Source of the DNA: Altererythrobacter sp. CAU 1644
GTDB taxonomy: Bacteria > Pseudomonadota > Alphaproteobacteria > Sphingomonadales > Sphingomonadaceae
Direction: 5' to 3'
Assembly (NCBI RefSeq): GCF_029623755.1
Contig: NZ_CP121106.1
Location: forward strand, 1,809,001 to 1,873,000
Length of the DNA stretch: 64,000 bases
Part shown: in pieces, positions 43,431 through 53,228 of the stretch
How positions within the stretch are numbered: the first letter of the stretch is position 1
Layout: each line of letters opens with the position of its first letter
Program-made: the position numbers and the translations under genes
Notes under the pieces: model-generated
What the model was told of the DNA's origin: nothing
The model's database searches: none
The model's input: only the letters and a program-made list of their open reading frames with translations

Positions 43431-44564
43431 TTGTTGAGCGACGAAGAAACACCTGAAGACCTGCCGCTGGAGAAACTGCCGCTCGATGCCTGGCATCGCG
43501 CGCAGGGCGCCCGCATGGTCCCCTTTGCCGGCTACGAAATGCCGATCCAGTACGAAGGGATCGTTGCCGAGCACGAGTGGACGCGCAATTCGGCCGGCCT
43601 GTTCGATGTCAGCCACATGGGTCAGTTGCTGCTGTCGGGCGAAGGGCTCGACGAAGCGGTCGAAGCATTGCTGCCGATCGACCTCTCGACCCTCAAGGTC
43701 GGCAGCCAGCGTTATTCGCTGCTGCTCGACGAGCATGGCGGCGTGCTGGATGACCTGATGGTCTCGCGCCAGCCCGAGGCGCTCTATCTGGTCGTGAATG
43801 GCGCGACGAAATGGGACGACATCGGCCATATGCGCGAAGTCCTGCCCGACGAGATCACGCTCAATCACCTAGAGGATCGCGCGCTGCTGGCGCTGCAGGG
43901 CCCAAAGGCCGCCGATGCATTGGCGCGGCATGCCGAGGACGGGCCGGACCTGTCCTCGCTGACGTTCATGAAGTTCGCCAATTACACCCTCGCTGGACAC
44001 AAGGTCTGGATCGCCCGCGCGGGCTACACCGGCGAGGACGGCTTCGAAATCTCGATCCCGGCACAAGCGGCCGAACAGATCGCGACGCTGCTTTGCAGCG
44101 AGCCCGAGGTGAAGCCGATCGGGCTAGGCGCGCGCGACAGCTTGCGGCTCGAAGCGGGCCTGCCGCTCTACGGCCATGACCTCTCGCCTGATAACAGCCC
44201 GGTCGAGGCGGGGCTGATTTTCGGCATCAACAAGCGCCGTCGCACTGAAGGCGGCTTTCCCGGCGCAGAACGGATCAACCGCGAAATCGCCGAGGGCACG
44301 CAGCGCCGATTGGTCGGGCTCAAGCTCGATGGGCGCATGCCCGCGCGCGAAGGCGCGGAAGTGTTCGTCGGCAACAGCAAGGTCGGCACGGTCACCAGCG
44401 GCGGCTTCTCGCCCTCACTCGGCCAGCCGATTGCGATGGCCTATGTCGATGCCGCGCATGCCGAACAGGGCGGCGCGCTCGAAATCGAAGTTCGCGGCAA
44501 GCGCCTCTCGGCGACCGTCGCACCCATGCCTTTTGTGCCTCACAATTATTATCGAGGGAGTTGA
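43431..44564 (+). CDS. gcvT: Glycine cleavage system T protein (aminomethyltransferase)
   Basis: About 377 residues; transfers the methylene unit from the lipoyl arm of GcvH to tetrahydrofolate and frees ammonia. LDAWHRAQGARMVPFAGYEMPIQYEGI, SHMGQLLLSG, GYTGEDGFEI and DSLRLEAGLPLYGHD are family markers. Start is one of two adjacent TTG codons (43,431 or 43,434) after GGGGA, right behind the glycine riboswitch, so start efficiency may be part of the control. Confidence 0.94.
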   Translation: MLSDEETPEDLPLEKLPLDAWHRAQGARMVPFAGYEMPIQYEGIVAEHEWTRNSAGLFDVSHMGQLLLSGEGLDEAVEALLPIDLSTLKVGSQRYSLLLDEHGGVLDDLMVSRQPEALYLVVNGATKWDDIGHMREVLPDEITLNHLEDRALLALQGPKAADALARHAEDGPDLSSLTFMKFANYTLAGHKVWIARAGYTGEDGFEISIPAQAAEQIATLLCSEPEVKPIGLGARDSLRLEAGLPLYGHDLSPDNSPVEAGLIFGINKRRRTEGGFPGAERINREIAEGTQRRLVGLKLDGRMPAREGAEVFVGNSKVGTVTSGGFSPSLGQPIAMAYVDAAHAEQGGALEIEVRGKRLSATVAPMPFVPHNYYRGS

Positions 44565-44567
44565 GCT

Positions 44568-44939
44568 ATGCCGCGTTATTTCACCGATGAGCACGAATGG
44601 ATCGATGTCGAAGGGAATACCGCGACGGTCGGGATCACCGACTATGCGCAGGAACAGCTCGGCGACATCGTTTTCGTCGAATTGCCCGCCGTGGGCGCAA
44701 ACCTCGACCAGGGTGGTGATGCCGCGGTGGTCGAAAGCGTCAAAGCTGCGAGCGACGTCTATGCGCCGATCGACGGCAAGGTCACAGAAACCAACGAGGA
44801 TCTCGAAGAGGATCCCGCGCTGGTCAACACCGACCCCGAGGACGGTGGCTGGTTCTTCAAGATGACCGTCGGCGATGCCAGCCAGCTCGAAGGGCTGATG
44901 GACGAAGCCGCCTACAAGAGTTTTGTCGCCGGACTGTGA
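44568..44939 (+). CDS. gcvH: Glycine cleavage system H protein
   Basis: 123-residue lipoyl carrier: [14 protein letters not shown] start, [19 protein letters not shown], and the lipoylated Lys in [18 protein letters not shown]. It shuttles the aminomethyl group between GcvP and GcvT. Follows gcvT by three bases with GGGAG before ATG. Confidence 0.96.
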   Translation: MPRYFTDEHEWIDVEGNTATVGITDYAQEQLGDIVFVELPAVGANLDQGGDAAVVESVKAASDVYAPIDGKVTETNEDLEEDPALVNTDPEDGGWFFKMTVGDASQLEGLMDEAAYKSFVAGL

Positions 44940-44972
44940 TCCGCGAACCCCGTTGAGGGGATAGGAGTAAGA

Positions 44973-46334
44973 ATGCGCTATTTGCCGCTGACCGACACCG
45001 ACCGGGGCGAGATGCTCGCCAAGGTCGGTGCTGCGAGTATCGACGATCTCTTCGTCGACGTGCCCGAGGAGGCGCGCCTGAGGGGCCCGATCGAGGGTCT
45101 GTCCATGCACATGAGCGAGATGGCAGTCGAGCGGCATATGCGCGCGCTGTCGAAGAAAAACCTCGCTGCGGCCGACGCGCCGTTCTTCCTCGGGGCTGGC
45201 GCCTATCGCCACCATGTCCCGGCGACGGTCGACCACGTCATCCAGCGCGGCGAGTTCCTGACGGCCTATACGCCCTATCAGCCCGAAATCGCGCAGGGCA
45301 CACTGCAGATGCTGTTCGAATTCCAGAGCCAGGTCGCGCGGCTCTATGGCTGCGCCGTGGCGAACGCTTCGATGTACGACGGCTCGACTGCGTGTTGGGA
45401 AGCGGTGGCGATGGCGACCCGCGTTACCCGCCGCAACAGGGCGGTGCTGTCGGGTGCGCTCCACCCGCACTACACCGAGGTCGTCAAGACGATGGCGAAG
45501 TTCACCGGCGACACGATTGCCGACAGTCTGCCCTCGATGGAGGCGACCCCCGACAATGCCGGGCTGATCGCCCGGATCGACGACGAAACCGCCTGCGTGG
45601 TGGTGCAATACCCCGATATCCTCGGGCGCATCCCCGACCTCGCCGAGATCGCAGAAGCGGCGCATGCCAAGGGCGCCTTGCTGATCGCGGTCAATACCGA
45701 ACCGGTGGCGCTCGGGGCGATCAAGTCGCCGGGCGAGCTCGGCGCAGATATCGTCGTGGGCGAGGGCCAGTCGATCGGCGTCGGCCTGCAGTTCGGCGGC
45801 CCCTACCTCGGCCTGTTCGCCGTGCGCGATCCCAAGCATGTGCGCCAGATGCCCGGTCGCCTGTGCGGCGAGACCGTCGATGCGGAGGGCAAGCGCGGTT
45901 TCGTGCTGACGCTCTCGACCCGCGAGCAGCACATCCGCCGCGAGAAGGCGACCTCGAACATCTGCACCAATAGCGGTCTCTGCGCGCTCGCCTTCAGCGT
46001 TCACATGACGCTGCTCGGCGAGAAGGGGCTCCGCCAACTTGCAGCCGAGAACCATCGCCTCGCGTGCAAGGCAGCCGACCGTCTGGCGCAAGTGCCCGGC
46101 ATCACGGTGCTCAACGAGAATTTCTTCAACGAGTTCACGCTGCGACTGGGCCGCGACGCGCGGCAGGTCGTGCGCAATCTCGCGGACAAGGGTGTTCTCG
46201 CGGGCGTATCGCTCGGGCGGCTCTATCCTGACCATCAGGAACTGGGCGACGCATTGCTTGTCGCGGTGACCGAGACCACCAGCGAGGAGGATATCGAAAC
46301 GCTCGCCTCCGCGCTTGAGGGAGAACTGGCATGA
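44973..46334 (+). CDS. gcvPA: Glycine dehydrogenase (decarboxylating) subunit 1
   Basis: 453 residues, the N-terminal half of P protein: [50 protein letters not shown] and [18 protein letters not shown]. With subunit 2 it forms the PLP enzyme that decarboxylates glycine. ATG 44,973 has AGGGGATAGGAG upstream; the stop overlaps the next start (ATGA). Confidence 0.95.
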   Translation: MRYLPLTDTDRGEMLAKVGAASIDDLFVDVPEEARLRGPIEGLSMHMSEMAVERHMRALSKKNLAAADAPFFLGAGAYRHHVPATVDHVIQRGEFLTAYTPYQPEIAQGTLQMLFEFQSQVARLYGCAVANASMYDGSTACWEAVAMATRVTRRNRAVLSGALHPHYTEVVKTMAKFTGDTIADSLPSMEATPDNAGLIARIDDETACVVVQYPDILGRIPDLAEIAEAAHAKGALLIAVNTEPVALGAIKSPGELGADIVVGEGQSIGVGLQFGGPYLGLFAVRDPKHVRQMPGRLCGETVDAEGKRGFVLTLSTREQHIRREKATSNICTNSGLCALAFSVHMTLLGEKGLRQLAAENHRLACKAADRLAQVPGITVLNENFFNEFTLRLGRDARQVVRNLADKGVLAGVSLGRLYPDHQELGDALLVAVTETTSEEDIETLASALEGELA

Positions 46335-47956
46335 ACGCGCCCAACAAGAGCGGCTGGAAGCCCGAGATGAATGCCGCCGATGACGGGATGCACAACGGCC
46401 CGAAGACCGTAACCGGTAATCGCGCACTGATGCTCGAAGAGCCGCTGCTGTTCGAGATCGGCCACGTCGGCAACACCGGGGTCGATCTTCCCGAGCCAAC
46501 CGGAGGAGCCAACCGCCTCGGCGGGTTCGACCGCAGCGACGCCATCGGTCTGCCGGGCCTGACCGAGCCGGAAACGATGCGCCACTACACGCGACTCAGC
46601 CGCCAGAACTATGCCATCGACCTCGGCCTGTTCCCGCTCGGCTCCTGCACGATGAAGCACAATCCGCGGCTCAACGAAAAGGTCGCGCGGATGCCCGGTT
46701 TCGCCGACGTCCACCCGCTGCAGCCGGTCTCGACCGTGCGCGGCGCGCTCGAAGTGATCAACGAGCTGGCCCACTGGCTGATCGAATTGACCGGCATGCA
46801 CGGCGTCGCGATGAGCCCCAAGGCGGGTGCCCATGGCGAACTCTGCGGCATCCTGTGCATTCGCGCGGCGCTCGAAGCGCGGGGCGACGCGCGCGAGGTC
46901 ATTCTCGTGCCCGAAAGCGCGCATGGTACGAACCCTGCCACCGCCGCCTTTGCCGGTTACCGCGTCGAGGATATCCCGGCGAACAGCGATGGCCGCGTCG
47001 ACCTCGAAGCGCTCAAGGCTCGCCTCGGGCCGGACGTTGCAGGCGTGATGATCACCAACCCCAATACCTGCGGGTTGTTCGAGCGTGACATGAAGGCGAT
47101 CTCAGACGCGGTCCATGCCGCCGGCGGCTTCGTCTATTGCGATGGTGCCAACTTCAACGCGATCGTGGGCAAGGTGCGCCCCGGCGACCTTGGCGTCGAT
47201 GCGATGCACATCAACCTCCACAAGACTTTTTCCACTCCGCATGGCGGGGGCGGTCCGGGTTCGGGACCGGTCGTATTGTCCGAGGCGCTCAGCCCGTTTG
47301 GCCCGCTGCCCTATACGGCGCGCACGAAGGATGGTGTCGTCCATCTCGTTGAGGAAGAGAGCGCCGACAGCTTCTCGGAGGAGCATTTCGGCGGACGCAT
47401 GCAGAGCTTTGGCCGCATGACGGCTTTCCATGGCCAGATGGGCATGTTCACTCGGGCGTTGACCTACATTCTCAGCCATGGCGCGGATGGGCTGGCCCAG
47501 GTGGCGGAAGATGCGGTACTCAACGCCAATTATATCCTGCGGAGCCTCGAAGATCTGCTCGACGCGCCGTTCGGCCACAGCGGCCCGTGCATGCATGAGG
47601 CGATTTTTGGAGACAAGGGATTCGAGGGCGGTCTCTCTACACTGGATCTCGCCAAGGCTCTGATCGACGAAGGCTACCACCCGATGACCATGTACTTCCC
47701 GCTGGTGGTGCATGGCGCGATGCTGATCGAACCGACCGAGACCGAGAGCAAGGCGGGGCTCGACCAGTTCATCGCCGCGCTGCGCGGCGTCGCCGAGCGT
47801 GCTCGGGCGGGCGACGAGAGCATGAAGCAGGCACCCTATTATGCGCCGCGCCGCCGTCTCGACGAGACGCAGGCCGCGCGCAAACCGGTGCTGGCTTGGG
47901 AAGAACCCTCACCGCCGGCCGGGACGCCGACGCTGAGCGAGCAGGGCGGGAGCTGA
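46331..47956 (+). CDS. gcvPB: Glycine dehydrogenase (decarboxylating) subunit 2
   Basis: 541 residues, the PLP-binding half of P protein. The cofactor Lys lies in [22 protein letters not shown]-type sequence (about residue 300); [25 protein letters not shown] and [11 protein letters not shown] are also present. Somewhat longer than usual through an extended tail. Last gene of the riboswitch-controlled gcv operon. Confidence 0.95.
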   Translation: MNAPNKSGWKPEMNAADDGMHNGPKTVTGNRALMLEEPLLFEIGHVGNTGVDLPEPTGGANRLGGFDRSDAIGLPGLTEPETMRHYTRLSRQNYAIDLGLFPLGSCTMKHNPRLNEKVARMPGFADVHPLQPVSTVRGALEVINELAHWLIELTGMHGVAMSPKAGAHGELCGILCIRAALEARGDAREVILVPESAHGTNPATAAFAGYRVEDIPANSDGRVDLEALKARLGPDVAGVMITNPNTCGLFERDMKAISDAVHAAGGFVYCDGANFNAIVGKVRPGDLGVDAMHINLHKTFSTPHGGGGPGSGPVVLSEALSPFGPLPYTARTKDGVVHLVEEESADSFSEEHFGGRMQSFGRMTAFHGQMGMFTRALTYILSHGADGLAQVAEDAVLNANYILRSLEDLLDAPFGHSGPCMHEAIFGDKGFEGGLSTLDLAKALIDEGYHPMTMYFPLVVHGAMLIEPTETESKAGLDQFIAALRGVAERARAGDESMKQAPYYAPRRRLDETQAARKPVLAWEEPSPPAGTPTLSEQGGS

Positions 47957-47977
47957 TCCCGCCCGGCAGGGCCGGCC

Positions 47978-48703
47978 ATGCGTATCATCTTCAGCCGCAA
48001 GGGGTTCGACAGCGCTGCCGGGGGCGGGGCTTCGCCGATCGTTGATGGTCGCCCGTTAAGCCTGCCGATCCCGTCCGGGACCGCATCGACGACGACCTAT
48101 GGGGCGCTGGGGCTGGGCGATCATGTCGCATCGTCGAGCCGCGGCAGGTTCGGTGCGGGCGACTTGTGCCACCACGATCCGATGTTCCTCGATACGGGGG
48201 AGTGCCTGTTCGGCCAGTGCGGGGCGGCGCAGACGCACCTTGATAGGCAGGGCGTGGGTGCGGGCGACGTTTTCCTCTTCTTCGGGCTGTTCCGCGAGGA
48301 GGAAACCGGCGAACCGCACCACCGCATCTTTGGCTATCTCGAAGTCGACGAGCTGGTCCCGCTCGCCGACGGCGTACCGCAGGACCTGCGCGATCTTGCA
48401 CACCCGCATGCCTTGGCGATGCACCACCGGAACGACGTCATCTATCGTGGGCCGGGGCGGACAGCGAGGCGCGCTTCAGAGGCATTGCGCCTGACCGTCC
48501 CCGGCGGCCCGGTCACCCTGTGGCAGCGCCCGGATTGGCTCAGGCGCGGCGGGCTTAGTTATCACGACCGCGCGGATCGCTGGCTACGCGGCGGGCGGCT
48601 CAGGAGCGTCGCGCGCGGGCAGGAATTCGTCGCCGATATCGGACGGCGGCAGGCTCCGCGCGAATGGCTTGCCGGGATCTTAGAAGAAATCAGAGCATCT
48701 TGA
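47978..48703 (+). CDS. Nmad3-type putative nucleotide-modification protein
   Basis: 241 residues. The opening MRIIFSRKGFDSAAGGGASPIVDGRPLSLPIP, HLDRQGVGAGDVFLFFGLFR and FGYLEVDELVPL match the Nmad3 domain, predicted from gene neighbourhoods to act in base modification, often linked to phage or defence loci. It lies 21 bases after gcvPB and its last 14 bases overlap the end of mmsB on the other strand, so here it is in a metabolic setting rather than a defence island. Function unproven. Confidence 0.75.
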   Translation: MRIIFSRKGFDSAAGGGASPIVDGRPLSLPIPSGTASTTTYGALGLGDHVASSSRGRFGAGDLCHHDPMFLDTGECLFGQCGAAQTHLDRQGVGAGDVFLFFGLFREEETGEPHHRIFGYLEVDELVPLADGVPQDLRDLAHPHALAMHHRNDVIYRGPGRTARRASEALRLTVPGGPVTLWQRPDWLRRGGLSYHDRADRWLRGGRLRSVARGQEFVADIGRRQAPREWLAGILEEIRAS

Positions 48704-49559
48704 TGATGGCGCTGAAGTCGAGACCGCCATTGCCCGCACCGTTGAAGTCCTCGTAGAGCGCAGCGGCGCGCGCACCCATCGGCGTGGCGCTGCCGGAACT
48801 CTCGGCTGCTTCCATCGCCAGCCGCAAATCCTTGAGCATCAGCGCGGTCGCGAAGCCGCCCTGATAGTCGTTGTCCGACGGGCTCTGAGGGCCAACGCCG
48901 GGGACCGGGCAATAGGAGGTCATCGACCAGTTCTGGCCCGAACTGACGCTCGAGATGTCATAGAAGGTTTGTGGGTCGAGCCCGAGCTTCTGCGCCATCG
49001 CAAAGGCTTCGCAGGTGCCGATCATGTGGATGCCGAGCAGCATGTTGTTGCAGATCTTGGCGGCCTGGCCGTTGCCTGCATCGCCGGCATGGATCACCGC
49101 CTTGCCCATCGCGCCCAGGATCGGCTCGGCGCGTGCGAAAGCCTCGCCCGTGCCGCCAACCATGAACGTGAGCGTGCCGCCGTTGGCCGCCGCGATCCCG
49201 CCCGAAACCGGGGCATCGACCATGTCGTAACCTGCTGCTTCGGCAGCGGAAATCACCTCACGCGCGCTGGCGACATCGATCGTCGAGCAGTCGAGCAGCA
49301 CTGCACCAGCGGGAGCATGGCCGATCACGCTGTCGGTATAGACCGACTTCACGATCGCGCCGTTTGGAAGCATCGTCACCACTGCCTCGACGCCCTGAAC
49401 GGCCTCGCGCGCATCGGAGAAAGTCGCGCAGCCATTGCCCTTGGCGGCTGAAAGCGCCTCTTCGCTGAGGTCGAAGGCATTCACCTCGTGCCCCGCCTTG
49501 ACGAGGTTTGCGGCCATCCCGCCGCCCATATTGCCGAGGCCGATAAATGCGATTTTCAT
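48690..49559 (-). CDS. mmsB: 3-hydroxyisobutyrate dehydrogenase
   Basis: 289 residues, NAD-dependent step of valine breakdown (3-hydroxyisobutyrate to methylmalonate semialdehyde). Dinucleotide motif IAFIGLGNMGGGMA at the start, LLDCSTID, substrate loop VDAPVSGGIAAANGGTLTFM, and catalytic Lys in GNGQAAKICNNM. ATG 49,559 overlaps the stop of the 85-residue membrane gene (ATGA). Confidence 0.95.
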   Translation of the reverse strand: MKIAFIGLGNMGGGMAANLVKAGHEVNAFDLSEEALSAAKGNGCATFSDAREAVQGVEAVVTMLPNGAIVKSVYTDSVIGHAPAGAVLLDCSTIDVASAREVISAAEAAGYDMVDAPVSGGIAAANGGTLTFMVGGTGEAFARAEPILGAMGKAVIHAGDAGNGQAAKICNNMLLGIHMIGTCEAFAMAQKLGLDPQTFYDISSVSSGQNWSMTSYCPVPGVGPQSPSDNDYQGGFATALMLKDLRLAMEAAESSGSATPMGARAAALYEDFNGAGNGGLDFSAIIKML

Positions 49560-49813
49560 AGCAAATCCAATTCGTTCAATACGATGATAACTCCGAAGGC
49601 AGCGAATATGGGGCCGAGAATAAAACCCATGATCGCCTGAAAGTATTTCAGAATCCAATCAAGCTTCGAAAGCTTTTGCGGCTCCTCGTTGGCGGCCTTC
49701 AGAATGGCCGCCTCCAATGCTCCAACGGTTTCCTCTCGGCGGAACTTCCAGTGTTGGTATCCAATCCAGAAGAGAAAGCAGCCAACTGCCAGATAGCAAA
49801 GCCCAATGATCAC
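49556..49813 (-). CDS. Small membrane protein inside the valine operon
   Basis: 85 residues with helices at about 3-20 and 60-82, separated by a charged, helical cytoplasmic loop (RREETVGALEAAILKAANEEPQKLSKLDW). Starts with GTG in a GTGA overlap with the enoyl-CoA hydratase gene and ends in an ATGA overlap with mmsB, so it is translated with both. No family recognised. Its lower GC than the neighbours suggests a later arrival. Confidence 0.65.
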   Translation of the reverse strand: MIIGLCYLAVGCFLFWIGYQHWKFRREETVGALEAAILKAANEEPQKLSKLDWILKYFQAIMGFILGPIFAAFGVIIVLNELDLL

Positions 49814-50604
49814 CGCCCCTTCCAGTTGCCTTCGCGCTTCTCGATAAAGGCTTCCATGCCTTCCTTCTTGTCCTCGCTCGCGGTGAGGATCTGAAAGATG
49901 CGGCGCTCGACGATCAGCCCCTGATCGAGTGTCATTTCGAAGGCCGAATTGACCATTTCCTTGTTCGCGATGGTTGCCATCGGCGGCATGCCCGCGATGG
50001 TCACGGCGGTCTTGAGTGTTTCCGCGATCAGGTCCTCATGCGGGACGACGCGCGCGACGAGATTGCTGCGTTCGGCTTCCTCGGCGCCCATCATGCGTCC
50101 GGTGAGGCACATTTCCATCGACTTCGACTTGCCGATCGCGCGGGTCAGGCGCTGCGATCCGCCCATGCCGGGGGCGACGCCGAGCTTGATCTCGGGCTGG
50201 CCGAACTTCGCGTTCGCCGAAGCGATGATGAAGTCCGCCATCATGGCGAGTTCGCACCCGCCGCCGAGCGCGAAGCCGTTGACCGCGGCGATCCACGGCT
50301 TGCGGGTCTTCTTCACGATCTCGCTCGTCCACGGGCTGAAGAAATCGTCGAGATAGAAATCGGCCGCGGCCTTCTCGCTCATTTCCTTGATGTCGGCGCC
50401 CGCTGCGAACGCCTTGTCGCCCGATCCGGTCAGCACGGCGCAGAGCTGGCTGCCGTCAGCCTGATAGGCGGCGAAGGCGTCGATCAGTTCTTCCAGCACC
50501 TTGCTGTTGAGTGCGTTCAGCGCCTGCGGACGATTGAGCGTGATCAGCGTGACGCCATTGGTGCCTTGGGCATCGGTTTCGACAGTGATGGTTTCGAAGC
50601 TCAT
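49810..50604 (-). CDS. Enoyl-CoA hydratase
   Basis: 264 residues of the crotonase fold. TLNRPQALNALNS, oxyanion loop AGADIKEM, NGFALGGGCELAMMADFIIAS, and the catalytic pair in QPEIKLGVAPGMGGSQRL. In this operon it should hydrate methacrylyl-CoA to 3-hydroxyisobutyryl-CoA. ATG 50,604 overlaps the hydrolase stop; ATG 50,616 is too far inside that gene. Confidence 0.92.
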   Translation of the reverse strand: MSFETITVETDAQGTNGVTLITLNRPQALNALNSKVLEELIDAFAAYQADGSQLCAVLTGSGDKAFAAGADIKEMSEKAAADFYLDDFFSPWTSEIVKKTRKPWIAAVNGFALGGGCELAMMADFIIASANAKFGQPEIKLGVAPGMGGSQRLTRAIGKSKSMEMCLTGRMMGAEEAERSNLVARVVPHEDLIAETLKTAVTIAGMPPMATIANKEMVNSAFEMTLDQGLIVERRIFQILTASEDKKEGMEAFIEKREGNWKGR

Positions 50605-51647
50605 AGGGGTTTCCATTCCTCAGCGGCAGGCAGCGGTGCGAAGATGCTGTCGAGCAGCTCTTCGGTCACTCCTTCGGGGGTGGCCGGATCCCACTTGGGA
50701 TCGTTGGTCTTGTCGGTGATGACCGCGCGGACGCCCTCGGCAAAATCGGGCCGGGTCAGCACGCGGCTGGCGATGCGGTATTCCATCTGCATGTTTTCGG
50801 CGAAGTCACTCAACGCGGCACTCTCCGCCAGTTGGCGCAGCGCGACCTTGCAGGTCTGCGGACTCTTGGTGCCGAGCGTGTCGCGCTCCTTCGCCGCCCA
50901 TTCGCTGTCGTCGGCTTCCAAGGCAGCGACGATCTCTTCGAGGCTGTCGGAGGCGAACAGGCGATTGATCTTGGCCATGTTGCCTGCGAGCCGCGCCTCG
51001 GGCGGCGTGCCGGGCATTTCGGACAGGATTCCGGCGATCCGGTCGGGCTTGTCGATGATCCGCGCCTTGGCCTCGGCAAGCATGTCGCTGGGAAGGTAGT
51101 GGGTCGCAATGCCCGCCCAGTGACACTCGGCGCCGTCGAGCCGCGCCCCTGTCAGCGCGAGGAACTGGCCCAGCCGCCCCTCGAGCCGCGACAGATGCCA
51201 GCCGCCGCCGACATCGGGAAACAGGCCGATCCCGGTCTCAGGCATGGCGAAGCGGGTGTTCTCGGTCGCAACGCGAAACTTCGCGGGCATGGCGATACCG
51301 ACGCCGCCGCCCATGGTGATGCCGTCCATGAATGCCACGATAGGCTTCTCATAGGTGAACATCTGATGGTTGAGCTGGTACTCGTCGTGGAAGAACTTGC
51401 GCCCTGACACGCCGCCGTCATTGAGCGCCGAGTTGCGGAGGAAGGAAATGTCACCACCCGCGCAGAAGCCGCGCCCTTCGGCATGATCGAGGATTACCGC
51501 TACGATATCGTCATCATCGGCCCACTCGCTCAGTGCAGCGCTCATCGCGTGGCACATGTCGAGTGTTAGCGCATGAAGCGCCTTGGGACGATTAAGCGAT
51601 ATGTGGCCGACGCGACCATGCCGGTGGATCAGAACATCGTTACTCAT
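50601..51647 (-). CDS. 3-hydroxyisobutyryl-CoA hydrolase
   Basis: 348 residues, crotonase-fold thioesterase that frees 3-hydroxyisobutyrate. LNRPKALHALTLDMCHAM, FCAGGDISFLRN, DGITMGGGVGIAMPAKFRVATE and MPETGIGLFPDVGGGWHLSRL are typical, with the catalytic Glu and Asp in the last. ATGA overlaps on both sides tie it to the VOC and hydratase genes. Confidence 0.93.
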   Translation of the reverse strand: MSNDVLIHRHGRVGHISLNRPKALHALTLDMCHAMSAALSEWADDDDIVAVILDHAEGRGFCAGGDISFLRNSALNDGGVSGRKFFHDEYQLNHQMFTYEKPIVAFMDGITMGGGVGIAMPAKFRVATENTRFAMPETGIGLFPDVGGGWHLSRLEGRLGQFLALTGARLDGAECHWAGIATHYLPSDMLAEAKARIIDKPDRIAGILSEMPGTPPEARLAGNMAKINRLFASDSLEEIVAALEADDSEWAAKERDTLGTKSPQTCKVALRQLAESAALSDFAENMQMEYRIASRVLTRPDFAEGVRAVITDKTNDPKWDPATPEGVTEELLDSIFAPLPAAEEWKPL

Positions 51648-52039
51648 GCTGCATTCCTGGTTTCAATCAGATCCCAGCGATTGCCAAAAGGATCGCTGAA
51701 TACGGCGACCATGCCGTACGGCTCGCTTCGTGGAGCCTCCTCAAAGGTCACTCCTTGAGCGATGAAACGTGCGTGGGTCGCCGCGAAATTCTCAGTTTCC
51801 AGAAAAAAGCCAACCCGGCCGCCAGTCTGGTTGCCAATTGATGCGCTCTGTCTGTCGTTGCTTGCCTTGGCGAGGAGCAGTCGGGCGCCGCTGCCGGGAT
51901 CGACCACCACCCAGCGCTTGCCGCCACCCATGTCGGTATCCTCGACCAGCGTGAACCCCAGCGCACCATGATAGTAAGCGATACCCTGATCGTAATCGGG
52001 TACCACCAATGCCATCATCGAGAAGCGCAAGCCGCTCAC
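51644..52039 (-). CDS. VOC family protein inside the valine operon
   Basis: 131 residues, one VOC unit: FSMMALVVPDYDQGIAYYHGALGFTLVEDT, RWVVVDPGSGARLLLAKA, VGFFLETENFAATHARFIAQGV and PYGMVAVFSDPFGNRWDLIE. The glyoxalase fold hints at a CoA-epimerase or detoxifying role; methacrylyl-CoA is a reactive intermediate of this pathway. Starts with GTG overlapping the dehydrogenase stop. Confidence 0.8.
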   Translation of the reverse strand: MSGLRFSMMALVVPDYDQGIAYYHGALGFTLVEDTDMGGGKRWVVVDPGSGARLLLAKASNDRQSASIGNQTGGRVGFFLETENFAATHARFIAQGVTFEEAPRSEPYGMVAVFSDPFGNRWDLIETRNAA

Positions 52040-53181
52040 TGTCGCAGCAGGTCCCGGCCTACGATCATCCGCATGACCTGGTTGGTGCCTTCGAGGATCG
52101 AGTGGACGCGCAAGTCGCGCCAGAACCGCTCGATGGGATATTCCCTTAGGTAGCCATAGCCGCCGAACAGCTGCAGCGCGTTGTTGACGACATTGCTGCC
52201 GCTGTCGGTCGCCAGCCGCTTGGCCATGGCGGAGAAGCGCGACTTGTCGGGCGCATTCTCGGTCACCTTGCAGGCGGCGAGGTAGAGCAGCGCGCGCGCC
52301 GCCTCCAGCTCGGTCGCCATGTCGGCGAGCATGAACTGCGTGTTCTGGAAATCGGCGATCGGCTGGCCGAACTGCTGGCGTTCCTTGGTGTATTTGACCG
52401 CCTCGTCGAGGCAGCGCTGCGCCCCGCCGAGTGAGCAAGCGCCGATGTTGAGGCGTCCGCCGTCGAGCCCTGCCATGGCAAAGCTGAACCCCTCGCCCTC
52501 GGCACCGACGCGGTTGGCGACCGGCACGCGGCAATCCTCGAAGATCAGCTGCGCGGTAGGCGAAGCATTCCAGCCTAGCTTCTTCTCGGGCTTGCCAAAG
52601 CTTAGGCCGGGGGTGTCCTTCTCGATCACGAGGCAGGAAATGCCCTTTGACTTGTGCTCGCCGGTGCGGACCATCACGACATAGATATCGTTGAAGCCGC
52701 TGCCCGAAATGAACTGCTTGGTGCCGTTGAGGACGTAGTGATCGCCATCGAGCACCGCAGTCGTCTTGAGCCCCGCCGCGTCCGAGCCCGAACCCGGTTC
52801 GGTCAGCGCATAGCTGGCGATGTGTTCCATCGTCACCAGCTTGGGCAGGAAGCGCGCCTTGACTTCCTCGCCGCCGAAGCGGTCGATCATCCAGGTCGCC
52901 ATATTGTGGATCGAGACATAGGCGCTCGTCGCGGGGCAGCCATAGGCCATTGCCTCCATGATCAGCGCCGCCTCGAGCCGGCCCAAGGCGATGCCGCCCG
53001 ATTCCTCGGAAACATAGATCGCGCCGAAGCCGAGCTCGCCCGTCTGCTGGATGACATCGCGCGGGAAGTGGCTCTTTTCATCCCACTCGCCCGCGAAGGG
53101 GGTGATGTTGTCGGCGGTAAACCGCTGCGCCATTTCCTGGATCGCAAGCTGGTCGTCGGTGAGTTGGAATTGTCCGGTCAT
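52036..53181 (-). CDS. Acyl-CoA dehydrogenase, probably isobutyryl-CoA
   Basis: 381 residues, FAD enzyme. Markers: FGAIYVSEESGGIALGRLE, YALTEPGSGSDAAGLKT, QLFGGYGYLREYPIERFWRDLRV and the catalytic Glu in SILEGTNQVMRMIV. Place in the operon between mmsA and the hydrolase points to isobutyryl-CoA dehydrogenase; sequence alone cannot exclude another short branched acyl-CoA. Confidence 0.92.
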   Translation of the reverse strand: MTGQFQLTDDQLAIQEMAQRFTADNITPFAGEWDEKSHFPRDVIQQTGELGFGAIYVSEESGGIALGRLEAALIMEAMAYGCPATSAYVSIHNMATWMIDRFGGEEVKARFLPKLVTMEHIASYALTEPGSGSDAAGLKTTAVLDGDHYVLNGTKQFISGSGFNDIYVVMVRTGEHKSKGISCLVIEKDTPGLSFGKPEKKLGWNASPTAQLIFEDCRVPVANRVGAEGEGFSFAMAGLDGGRLNIGACSLGGAQRCLDEAVKYTKERQQFGQPIADFQNTQFMLADMATELEAARALLYLAACKVTENAPDKSRFSAMAKRLATDSGSNVVNNALQLFGGYGYLREYPIERFWRDLRVHSILEGTNQVMRMIVGRDLLRQ

Positions 53182-53228
53182 GCTGTGGCTCTAGCCGTGG
53201 GTGATGGGAGAGGAAAGGGGCGGGAATG

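Noticed and set aside
44415-46499. A 694-codon minus-strand frame opposite gcvH and gcvPA
   Set aside because: Same antisense effect; no family likeness.
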